A DNA stretch of 5,353 nucleotides, from assembly GCA_025928735.1 (NCBI GenBank), contig JAICIW010000184.1, positions 1 through 5,353 of the forward strand, written 5' to 3'. The notes under the pieces were generated by a model, which saw only the letters and a list, made by a program, of their open reading frames with translations, was not told the DNA's origin and ran no database searches. Positions 1-5,353 of the stretch are shown here, one piece after another; the first letter of the stretch is position 1, and the number at the start of each line of letters is the position of its first letter. Position numbers and translations under genes: made by a program. The DNA comes from Rhodanobacteraceae bacterium. GTDB taxonomy: Bacteria; Pseudomonadota; Gammaproteobacteria; Xanthomonadales; Rhodanobacteraceae.

Positions 1-116
1 ACCGCCAATGGCAGCAGCAGGAACACCAGCATGAACGCGACGGCGACGAGGATCAGCGACGCGCGTTGCAACCGTCGCGGTCCTGTCGATGCACGCGGAA
101 GAACGATGGCATTCAT
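1..116 (-). CDS. cysW: Sulfate/thiosulfate ABC transporter permease CysW, N-terminal fragment
   Basis: Only the first 38 codons are in the window; the rest lies beyond the left edge. The visible part has a basic N-terminus (residues 1-19, with several arginines) followed by the start of a hydrophobic membrane segment from about residue 20 (LILVAVAFMLVFLLLPLA). This is how CysW permeases begin. The identification rests mainly on position: it follows directly after cysT, and its ATG shares four bases (ATGA, 116-113) with the cysT stop codon. A GGAGG ribosome binding site lies seven bases upstream, inside cysT. In the known family, CysW pairs with CysT to form the membrane channel of the sulfate importer, driven by the CysA ATPase. 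The short fragment alone would not prove identity, but the operon context makes other readings unlikely. Confidence 0.85.
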   Translation of the reverse strand, partial: MNAIVLPRASTGPRRLQRASLILVAVAFMLVFLLLPLA

Positions 117-949
117 GGCAACGCCTCCGCCCAGCGCCGGCTCCAGCGCTGCAGCAACGACAGCGCCACCAGCATCACGAAGGAAAAGCCCAGCATCACC
201 ACGCCCAGTGCGGCCGCGCCCGCGTAGTCGAACTGTTCCAGCTTCTGCACAATCAGCAGCGGCGCGATCTCGGTGCGCATCGGCATGTTGCCGGCGATGA
301 AGATCACCGAGCCGTACTCGCCCACGGCGCGCGCCAGCGCCAAGGCGAACCCGGTAAGCAGCGCCGGCACCAGCACCGGCAGGATCACGCGCGTGAAGGT
401 TTGCGAGCGCCGCGCGCCGAGGCTTTCCGCGGCTTCTTCCACGTCGCGGTCCATCGACTCCAGCACCGGTTGCAGCGTGCGCACCACGAACGGAAACCCG
501 ACGAACACCATCGCGATGCCGACGCCGAGCTGCGTGTACGCGATGCGCACACCGAACGCATCGAATGCGTGTCCGAGCCAGCCGTTCGGCGCGTACAACG
601 CGGTCAACGCAATACCCGCGACCGCGGTCGGCAACGCGAACGGCAGGTCGACCAATGCATCCAGCAGGCGCCGGCCGGGAAAGCGGTAGCGCACCAGCAC
701 CCACGCCACCAGCAGGCCGAACAAGGCATTGATCAGCGAAGCGGCGAGCGCGCCGCCGAAGCTCAGCTTCAACGCCGCCTGCGTGCGCGGCGCAGCGAGC
801 AGATGCAGCAGGCCGGCAACACCGATACCCGAAGCCTTCCATGCCAGCGCCGCCAGCGGCAACAGCACGATCAGCCCGAGGAATGCCAGCGTGTAGCCCA
901 CACTGAGGCCGAATCCCGGCAGCACACGACGACGCTTCGAGAGAGCCAT
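113..949 (-). CDS. cysT: Sulfate/thiosulfate ABC transporter permease CysT (CysU)
   Basis: This is one of the two inner-membrane permease subunits of the sulfate/thiosulfate importer, which forms the translocation path with CysW and is powered by CysA. The protein has 278 residues, the usual length for the family. Hydrophobic stretches fit six membrane segments at about residues 16-36, 60-85, 98-118, 137-157, 195-215 and 245-266. The cytoplasmic EAA loop that docks on the ATPase is clear at residues 172-191: it begins EAAESLGA and ends VILP. The stretch DLPFALPTAVAGIAL at 101-115 is also typical of CysT. I chose the ATG at 949 because GAGGTG lies five bases upstream; a GTG directly before it (952) would put that site too close. 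The gene starts 25 bases after sbp, and its TGA overlaps the cysW ATG, so the three genes very probably share one transcript. Nothing is broken or missing. Confidence 0.95.
   Translation of the reverse strand: MALSKRRRVLPGFGLSVGYTLAFLGLIVLLPLAALAWKASGIGVAGLLHLLAAPRTQAALKLSFGGALAASLINALFGLLVAWVLVRYRFPGRRLLDALVDLPFALPTAVAGIALTALYAPNGWLGHAFDAFGVRIAYTQLGVGIAMVFVGFPFVVRTLQPVLESMDRDVEEAAESLGARRSQTFTRVILPVLVPALLTGFALALARAVGEYGSVIFIAGNMPMRTEIAPLLIVQKLEQFDYAGAAALGVVMLGFSFVMLVALSLLQRWSRRWAEALP
124..128 (-). promoter_or_regulatory. Ribosome binding site of cysW inside the cysT coding region
   Basis: The minus strand reads GGAGG here, seven bases before the cysW ATG at 116-114. It lies within the last codons of cysT. 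Together with the ATGA stop/start overlap it supports translational coupling of the two permease subunits, and it fixes the cysW start. Confidence 0.75.
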
Positions 950-954
950 CACGA

Positions 955-960
955 CACCTC
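955..960 (-). promoter_or_regulatory. Ribosome binding site deciding the cysT start
   Basis: The minus strand reads GAGGTG, five bases before the ATG at 949-947 and only two before the alternative GTG at 952-950. The spacing favours the ATG. The site lies in the 25-base gap between the sbp stop and cysT. Confidence 0.6.
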
Positions 961-974
961 GTCAGGCAGGGATT

Positions 975-1991
975 TCAGCGATCCGGCTGCGAACCCGGCC
1001 CGATCTGATCGAACACACCACCGTCGGCAAAGAACTTCGCCTGCGCCTTGCGCCAGTCGCCGAACAATTGCGCGATGGTGAAAGTCTTCACCGCCGGGAA
1101 TTGCGTGGCGTACTTTTGCGCTACCGCCGCGAGGCGCGGACGATAGAAGTGCCGCGCCTCGATGTCCTGCGCCTGCGGCGTGTACAGGAACTTCAGATAC
1201 GCTTCGGCCACCGCACGGTTGCCGTCCTTCGCGACGTTGGCGTCCACCACCGCCACCGGCGGTTCGGCCAGGATGGTCATCGAGGGCACGACGATGTCGA
1301 AACGATCCTTGCCCAGTTCGCGTTGTGCCAGGAACGCCTCGTTTTCCCAAGCCAGCAATACATCACCCATGCCTCGCTGGACGAAGGTGTTGGTGGCGCC
1401 ACGTGCGCCGGTATCCAGCACCGGCACGTGCTGGAACAGCGCGTGCACGAAGGCGCGTGCCTTGGCTTCGCTGCCGCCCGGCTGTTTCAGCGCATAGCCC
1501 CACGCGGCGAGGAAGTTCCAGCGTGCGCCGCCAGAGGTCTTCGGATTCGGCGTGATCACCTGCACGCCGGGCTTGATCAGGTCGGGCCAATCCTTGATGT
1601 GTTTCGGATTGCCCTTGCGTACCAGGAACACGATCGTCGAGGTATAGGGCGACGCATTGTCCGGCAGGCGTTGCTGCCAATTTCTTGCAAGCAAACCACG
1701 ATCGGCGAGTGCGTCGATGTCATAGGCCAGCGCCAGGGTCACGACGTCGGCAGGCAAGCCGTCCGCCACCGAGCGCGCCTGCGTGCCGGAGCCACCGTGC
1801 GACATCCGGATCACCACGTTGTCGCCGTGCTGCGCCTTCCATTGCGCCGCGAACGAACGGTTGAGGTCCTGGTACAGCTCGCGGGTCGGATCGTAGGACA
1901 CGTTGAGCAGCGTGATGTTTTTGGCAGATGCGTTGCCCGCAGCGAACAGCGTGAGCAGCGCCAGCAGAAACAGGATTGTTTTCTTTTTCAT
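975..1991 (-). CDS. sbp: Periplasmic sulfate-binding protein of the sulfate ABC importer
   Basis: The product is a 338-residue extracytoplasmic solute-binding protein that captures sulfate in the periplasm and delivers it to the CysT/CysW permease. A signal peptide is clear: KKK at 2-4, a hydrophobic core at about 6-17, and an ASA cleavage site ending near residue 23. The mature protein starts near K24 and reads NITLLNVSYDPTRELY, a hallmark of the family. Other family blocks are SHGGSG (64-69), the ADVVTLALAYDIDA block (81-94), the signature NPKTSGGAR (149-157), GARGATNTF (196-204) and FYRPR (282-286). By memory of the E. coli proteins it is closer to Sbp than to the thiosulfate-preferring CysP; an alignment would be needed to settle that. 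The ATG at 1991 is preceded by GGAG (2001-1998) with six bases between. It is the first gene of the sbp-cysT-cysW cluster. In enterobacteria such operons are controlled by CysB under sulfur limitation; I could not identify a CysB site here. Confidence 0.96.
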   Translation of the reverse strand: MKKKTILFLLALLTLFAAGNASAKNITLLNVSYDPTRELYQDLNRSFAAQWKAQHGDNVVIRMSHGGSGTQARSVADGLPADVVTLALAYDIDALADRGLLARNWQQRLPDNASPYTSTIVFLVRKGNPKHIKDWPDLIKPGVQVITPNPKTSGGARWNFLAAWGYALKQPGGSEAKARAFVHALFQHVPVLDTGARGATNTFVQRGMGDVLLAWENEAFLAQRELGKDRFDIVVPSMTILAEPPVAVVDANVAKDGNRAVAEAYLKFLYTPQAQDIEARHFYRPRLAAVAQKYATQFPAVKTFTIAQLFGDWRKAQAKFFADGGVFDQIGPGSQPDR

Positions 1992-2007
1992 GTCTGTCTC
2001 CGTATGT

Positions 2008-2035
2008 CATCGGTGGAAACACGTGGACCACGATG
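2008..2035. repeat. Imperfect inverted repeat just upstream of the sbp ribosome binding site
   Basis: The arms are catcggtgg (2008-2016) and ccacgatg (2028-2035), complementary over eight pairs with one extra G in the left arm, around an 11-base centre. A second, exact 11-base inverted repeat, cgtggaccacg (2022-2032), overlaps the right arm, so the two cannot fold at once. The near edge is six bases from the GGAG of sbp. It could be an operator, an RNA hairpin affecting sbp translation, or chance in GC-rich DNA. Confidence 0.4.
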
Positions 2036-2100
2036 CTTGTGCCTTCGATGGGTTCGGATTGCTCATCGCAAACCTTTTTGCAGGGGCAGACACCCGTCGC

Positions 2101-2121
2101 CGGCGCGCCATGGGCGCGTCG
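2101..2121. repeat. Inverted repeat in the sbp upstream region
   Basis: The arms cgcgcc (2104-2109) and ggcgcg (2113-2118) are exactly complementary around ATG. Outward extension to 2101 and 2121 adds one G-T and two Watson-Crick pairs. No T run follows directly on either strand, so it does not look like a complete terminator. Confidence 0.35.
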
Positions 2122-2127
2122 GACGCG

Positions 2128-2159
2128 AAACAAAAACCGATCAGGTGCGCCGGTGGCGC
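2128..2159 (-). terminator. Weak terminator-like element downstream of dinB
   Basis: On the minus strand a GCGCC/GGCGC hairpin with a three-base loop (2159-2147) is followed, after ten bases, by a T-rich tract reading TTTTTGTTT (2136-2128). The gap between stem and T tract is longer than in a standard intrinsic terminator. It also lies about 260 bases beyond the dinB stop, so the call is tentative. It could end the dinB transcript or sit in the sbp leader. Confidence 0.2.
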
Positions 2160-2222
2160 GAGGAAGCGGATATGCCGGGCGCGAAAATCCCCGGGACATG
2201 TCGAACCATTGGCGTGGCGCAG

Positions 2223-2242
2223 GCCGCAAAAAACCTTGCGGC
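2223..2242. repeat. Perfect 7-base inverted repeat
   Basis: The arms gccgcaa (2223-2229) and ttgcggc (2236-2242) are exact complements with a six-base loop. On the minus strand the T run lies in the loop and the 3' arm, not after the stem, so this is not a standard terminator. Its role is unknown; it could be a leader hairpin or a binding site. Confidence 0.4.
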
Positions 2243-2297
2243 GGCGGACGGGCTCTGCATCAGGGTTTTGCAGGTATCGCGCATGTTTCACCCGGCA

Positions 2298-2313
2298 AGT
2301 GTCGGAGTGTCGG
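2298..2313. repeat. Tandem 8-base direct repeat
   Basis: The unit agtgtcgg occurs twice head to tail (2298-2305 and 2306-2313). It is non-coding and close to the 3' side of dinB. It could come from replication slippage or be a paired protein-binding site; there is too little to decide. Confidence 0.5.
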
Positions 2314-2423
2314 ATGCGATGCAATCACGTACTTCGTTAAGCAGACGCTAGGCAAATGTAGGTTGGAAATTCGCCCGCAATACGCCAGAAACATGTACGG
2401 AGTTTCGCCGTCTCGCACGCAGA

Positions 2424-3533
2424 TCATGCAAACCGATGAAACAATTCCGGTTGTGCATCGAAGGTCTCGCGATCGACGAAACCGGACACGCCGACGCCCA
2501 CCAGGCGATAGCGCGTGCGCGGGGGCAGGCTCACCCGCACGCGTAACGCGCACGCAATTTCGGCGAGCGCGCGCGCCGACGCGGGGCGTTCGGCGGGCGT
2601 AACGGTTCGCGTAAGGATGCGAAACTCCGCGGTCTTCAACTTCAGCACCACGCTGCGCGCGATGCGACCGTGCGGACCTTCGGCCTCGCGCTCGCAGGCG
2701 GCCCAGGTCTTGCCGGCAAGCCGCTCGATGTGCGGCGCGAGTTCGTCCAACGTCAGGTCGTGCTCGAAAGTATCTTCGGATGAAATCTGCAGGGTCGGAC
2801 GATCCGGCGTTACCGGCCGTTCGTCGAGGCCCACCGACAACTCGTGCAAGCGCCGGCCATAACGCCCGAATCGTTTTTCAAGAACGTTTGCGTCGCACGC
2901 ACGCAAATCGGTGACCGACGTGATGCCAAGCTCATCCAGCTTGCGCTGCATCACTTTGCCGACGCCGGGCAGGCGCTCGACCGGAAGCGGCGCGAGGAAC
3001 GCCAGCACGTCGCGCGGACGCACCACGAACAGGCCATCCGGCTTGCGGAAATCCGACGCGATCTTGGCCAGGAACTTGTTGGGCGCGACACCCGCGGATG
3101 CGGTCAAATTCGTCTCGGCACGAATCGCCGCGCGGATAGCTTCGGCCACCGCGGTCGCGGAAGCCAGGCCGGATTTCGGTTGCGTGACGTCGAGGTAAGC
3201 CTCGTCAAGCGACAACGGCTCGATCAGATCCGTGTGCCGCGCGAAGATTTCGCGCACCTGCCGCGAGACCGCCTTGTAGCGCACGAAATCCGGCGGCACG
3301 AACACCGCTCGCGGACACAGCCGCTCCGCGCGCAGCGCCGGCATCGCCGAATGCACGCCGAACTTGCGGGCCTCGTAACTCGCCGCGCACACCACCGAAC
3401 GCGCGCCCTTCCACGCGACGACCACGGGCCGCCCGCGCAATGCCGGATCATCGCGCTGCTCGACCGACGCGTAGAACGCGTCCATGTCCACGTGCACGAT
3501 CTTGCGGGACGTCACGGTCACGACGCGCAACAC
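2424..3533 (-). CDS. dinB: DNA polymerase IV, Y-family translesion polymerase
   Basis: This polymerase copies damaged DNA past lesions in the cytoplasm, without proofreading. The 369-residue length is close to that of the family. The first catalytic block VDMDAFYASVE (15-25) carries the metal-binding D16, and Y21 sits at the steric-gate position that excludes ribonucleotides. The second block PLSLDEAYLDV (106-116) carries D110 and E111. A helix-hairpin-helix type stretch, LPGVGKVMQRKLDELGI, lies at 188-204, and the little-finger domain follows from about 248. Near the C-terminus QPELF (361-365) fits the beta-clamp binding pattern Q-x-x-L-F. The start is uncertain: possible starts are GTG 3533, TTG 3530, GTG 3521 and GTG 3515, none with a clear ribosome binding site. 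GTG 3515 would give an N-terminus closer to the usual one, about eight residues before the first aspartate. The gene follows the upstream membrane-protein gene by 34 bases, so it may be co-transcribed. A TAGAAT hexamer at 3557-3552 could be a -10 element, but I see no good -35 and no evident LexA box. Confidence 0.95.
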   Translation of the reverse strand: MLRVVTVTSRKIVHVDMDAFYASVEQRDDPALRGRPVVVAWKGARSVVCAASYEARKFGVHSAMPALRAERLCPRAVFVPPDFVRYKAVSRQVREIFARHTDLIEPLSLDEAYLDVTQPKSGLASATAVAEAIRAAIRAETNLTASAGVAPNKFLAKIASDFRKPDGLFVVRPRDVLAFLAPLPVERLPGVGKVMQRKLDELGITSVTDLRACDANVLEKRFGRYGRRLHELSVGLDERPVTPDRPTLQISSEDTFEHDLTLDELAPHIERLAGKTWAACEREAEGPHGRIARSVVLKLKTAEFRILTRTVTPAERPASARALAEIACALRVRVSLPPRTRYRLVGVGVSGFVDRETFDAQPELFHRFA

Positions 3534-3567
3534 ACGAGAAAAGGAGTGTCGATTCTACGCAACCGCG

Positions 3568-4863
3568 TCAGCGCCAGAACGGGATGATCCACGGATCGGG
3601 CGGTGCGGATCGGCCGTCTTCCGGAGGTGTCGATGCAATCGCAAGCTCATGCCGCCCCGGCGCCAGCGCGCGTACGTCGACCATGGCCATCAGCGCCGGG
3701 CGCTCGGTGCGCGCATCGCTGCCGGCGTCGTAATGAAGATCGGCCAGGGGCTTGCCGTCCAGCGTCACCGCGTGGAGTGCCGCGAGGCAGCGCAGCATCG
3801 CGGCGGCGCGCGCATCGGCATTTTCGATTTTTGCGGCAGCAGGACATGTTCGCTGCATGGCCGCCGCGTCACGATTGGGTTGATAGGGCACGGTCAGCCG
3901 GATGTAATGGCCGTCGATCTCGGCGCTCTGGATGAATGGCACAAGTTTGCTGCGCAGCGGATCGCGCTGGTCGTCGTAATGGGCGACGTCAACCACGTTC
4001 GCCGCGTTTTTGTCGAAGCGTGGGAACCACACATAGCTGCCGAGCCGATCCGGCGTGCGAAGGGCCAATTGACCGAACATGGCGCCGAAAAGGCACACCG
4101 TGATCGCCACCATGGCGACCGCCTGCACGCGCCAGCGGCCGTGATGGCTGGAGAGCACGCCGAGCACGCCACCCTTGTTGGCAAATCCAAACCGTGCATA
4201 GAGGTTGAATCCCGCCGCCATCAGGCGGCGCAACGGATTGTCCTCGCGCAACCGCGCTCCCCACCTGCGATCCAGCAGACTGATCAGGAGCGAAGGCCCC
4301 AACACGATGGCGATGCCGATCAGGAGGAGGCGCTCGGCACGTACTTGCCACTGCAGTGCCATGGCGATGGCCATCCCCGCCGCGAACAAACCCACCACCA
4401 GCACGGTGAGGACGAGCAGGATCGCCGCAAGCGCCACGCCCGTCGCAAATACGACAGAGGCCCGGTTGTCGGCACGCTCGATCATGACCCCGAAGTCGCC
4501 GTCGCGACGTTGCATGACCTCGCGCTCGATGGACCCCATCCGCAAGTGCTCCCAGCGGATCCCGTCCGGATAGACCGAGTGCATGCCGACAAGCGCGATC
4601 CAGTAGGCGCGCAGCAGAAGATGCAGCGCGAAGGTCGCGGCCAGGATCACCGCTGCCCCCATGGCATATGAGAACACCATGATCAGCGAGGCGCGCCAAC
4701 TATCCTCGAAACGCGGCAACAGGAACATCAGCCGATCATTCAACCAGCCGGGCAGTTGCAGCATTGCGAATACCGCGACGCCGGAAATCAGCAATTCCAC
4801 TTCCCAGGTGGGAGTTGTGTGTTTCGGTAACTGGTCGGCAGGCTCTGTCCCGGACTCGCTCAT
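3568..4863 (-). CDS. Uncharacterised inner-membrane protein with a C-terminal soluble domain
   Basis: I do not recognise this 431-residue protein. After a short polar N-terminus (1-20), hydrophobic segments lie at about 21-48 (interrupted, perhaps partly at the membrane surface), 60-86, 137-170 (long, one or two passes), 178-197 and 247-266. The loops at 87-136 and 198-246 are rich in arginine, which by the positive-inside rule puts them in the cytoplasm. This topology leaves residues 267-431 outside, in the periplasm. That domain begins LRTPDRLGSYVWFPRFDK, looks mixed alpha/beta, contains two cysteines (C340 and C359) and ends with the aromatic tail PWIIPFWR. No transporter, kinase, protease or nucleotide-binding motif is visible. 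The start at 4863 is supported by GAGGA (4874-4870) with six bases of spacing. It lies 85 bases after tatC and 34 before dinB on the same strand. Codon use looks native and the frame is intact, so it is a real gene, but neither neighbour explains its role. Confidence 0.88.
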   Translation of the reverse strand: MSESGTEPADQLPKHTTPTWEVELLISGVAVFAMLQLPGWLNDRLMFLLPRFEDSWRASLIMVFSYAMGAAVILAATFALHLLLRAYWIALVGMHSVYPDGIRWEHLRMGSIEREVMQRRDGDFGVMIERADNRASVVFATGVALAAILLVLTVLVVGLFAAGMAIAMALQWQVRAERLLLIGIAIVLGPSLLISLLDRRWGARLREDNPLRRLMAAGFNLYARFGFANKGGVLGVLSSHHGRWRVQAVAMVAITVCLFGAMFGQLALRTPDRLGSYVWFPRFDKNAANVVDVAHYDDQRDPLRSKLVPFIQSAEIDGHYIRLTVPYQPNRDAAAMQRTCPAAAKIENADARAAAMLRCLAALHAVTLDGKPLADLHYDAGSDARTERPALMAMVDVRALAPGRHELAIASTPPEDGRSAPPDPWIIPFWR

Positions 4864-4948
4864 GCCAGTTCCTCGTGGTAGGCGACGAAATGGTAGCCGA
4901 GCAATGTGGCCACGACTTCTCGCTGTGGAGGCAATGAGGCGAGATGAA

Positions 4949-5353
4949 TCAGTACGGCTGTTCCGCGGTGTCGGGGGCCGGCTTGGGTTTCACCAGCACG
5001 CGCACCGCGACCAGGCCGAGCTCGTACAGGATCACCATCGGTACCAGGAGCAACAGCATCGACGTGATGTCGGGCGGCGTGATCACGGCTGCCACCGCGG
5101 CCGACGCCACGATGGCATAGCGCCGCCAGCTCCTGAGCTTCTGCAGGCTCGCCAGTCCTGTCGCCGCCAAGATCACCTGCACCACCGGAATTTCGAAGCA
5201 AAGTCCGAACGCGAAGAACACCAGCATCACGAAATCGAGATAGTGCGTGATGTCGGTCATCATCTCGACGCCGGCGGGCGTGACCGCGGTGAGGAACCGG
5301 AAGGCCGCCGGCAGCACCAGGAAATAGGCGAACGCGCAGCCGCAATAGAACAG
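4949..5353 (-). CDS. tatC: Twin-arginine translocase subunit TatC, C-terminal part
   Basis: TatC is the inner-membrane receptor that binds twin-arginine signal peptides and, with TatA and TatB, exports folded proteins. The window holds the last 134 codons; roughly 115 N-terminal residues lie beyond the right edge, judging from the E. coli length. Visible family blocks include LFYCGCAFAYFLVLPAAF at the start, TDITHYLDFVMLVFFAFG, FEIPV (whose glutamate matches the conserved E170 of E. coli), and ITPPD with the conserved aspartate before the last membrane segments. The protein ends in a short hydrophilic tail, KPKPAPDTAEQPY. Because the frame runs straight through the window edge, the ATG inside the fragment (5317) is an internal methionine, not the start. 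In related genomes tatA and tatB usually precede tatC; they would be to the right of this window. No terminator is apparent in the 85 bases between it and the next gene. Confidence 0.96.
   Translation of the reverse strand: MFYCGCAFAYFLVLPAAFRFLTAVTPAGVEMMTDITHYLDFVMLVFFAFGLCFEIPVVQVILAATGLASLQKLRSWRRYAIVASAAVAAVITPPDITSMLLLLVPMVILYELGLVAVRVLVKPKPAPDTAEQPY

Larger units (their letters stand above)
1992..2423. other. 432-base intergenic region between dinB and sbp
   Basis: No convincing gene is visible on either strand. Open frames crossing it are mostly extensions of frames antisense to or out of frame with the neighbours. One 105-codon minus-strand frame (2324-2007) starts with TTG, has no ribosome binding site and has a composition unlike a conserved protein. 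The region must hold the end of the dinB transcript and the promoter and leader of sbp. I see no strong -35/-10 pair and no textbook terminator (a GC-rich hairpin directly followed by a T run). It does contain several short inverted repeats and one tandem repeat, listed separately. The part from about 2325 to 2423 looks less GC-rich than the genes on either side. Confidence 0.7.

Noticed and set aside
89..1081. 330-codon plus-strand frame antisense to cysT
   Set aside because: It is dominated by Arg, Gln and His in the way expected of the antisense frame of a GC-rich gene, while the opposite strand encodes a clear CysT.
2068..2081. Short inverted repeat gcaaa/tttgc with four-base loop
   Set aside because: A five-pair, AT-containing stem is too short and weak to support a separate feature.
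2007..2324. 105-codon minus-strand frame filling most of the dinB-sbp intergenic region
   Set aside because: It starts with TTG, has no ribosome binding site, is rich in arginine and cysteine without motifs, and its third-position GC (about two thirds by eye) looks lower than in the neighbouring genes.
1068..2351. 427-codon plus-strand frame antisense to sbp and crossing the intergenic region
   Set aside because: It is arginine-rich with no motif, and the opposite strand encodes a well-matched sulfate-binding protein.
3538..3545. Strong purine-rich AAAAGGAG on the plus strand near the dinB start
   Set aside because: No start codon with a plausible coding frame follows at a suitable distance, so it is taken as coincidence.
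3484..4671. 395-codon plus-strand frame antisense to the membrane protein
   Set aside because: It is rich in Arg, His and Gln, with no start signal or domain. The minus-strand frame has coherent membrane segments and a good ribosome binding site.
4860..5345. 161-codon minus-strand frame overlapping tatC
   Set aside because: It is a shifted reading of tatC, whose correct frame shows conserved FEIPV and TPPD blocks; only its last part beyond the tatC stop was kept as a low-interest finding.

Overview
The window is GC-rich DNA with every supported gene on the minus strand, so transcription runs from right to left. The CysT, Sbp, DinB and TatC sequences are of proteobacterial type. The high GC content, the DinB variant and the TatC variant suggest a gammaproteobacterium of the Xanthomonadales (Xanthomonas, Lysobacter or Rhodanobacter relatives). 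That placement is an inference from protein style, not from a marker gene.

Reading in the direction of transcription, the window opens at its right edge (5353-4949) with the C-terminal half of tatC, the core membrane receptor of the twin-arginine translocase. After 85 non-coding bases comes a 431-residue membrane protein that I do not recognise (4863-3568). It has about five membrane segments and a C-terminal soluble domain of about 165 residues, probably in the periplasm. Only 34 bases later lies dinB (3533-2424), the Y-family translesion DNA polymerase IV. It has a complete active site and a C-terminal sliding-clamp motif, but a non-ATG start without a clear ribosome binding site.

A 432-base intergenic stretch (2423-1992) follows. 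I see no convincing gene in it, but it has several short inverted repeats and one tandem 8-base repeat. It should contain the end of the dinB transcript and the promoter and leader of the next operon.

The left part is a sulfate/thiosulfate ABC uptake operon: sbp (periplasmic sulfate-binding protein, 1991-975), cysT (permease, 949-113) and the first 38 codons of cysW (second permease, 116-1, running off the window). Spacing is tight: 25 bases between sbp and cysT, and a 4-base ATGA overlap between cysT and cysW. The ATPase gene cysA is not in view and is expected further left. Together these genes would capture sulfate in the periplasm and bring it across the inner membrane for cysteine synthesis.

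Most of the window is ordinary housekeeping content. The parts least explained are the membrane protein between tatC and dinB and the structured region upstream of sbp. I found no mobile element, CRISPR array, rRNA, tRNA or clear defence system.
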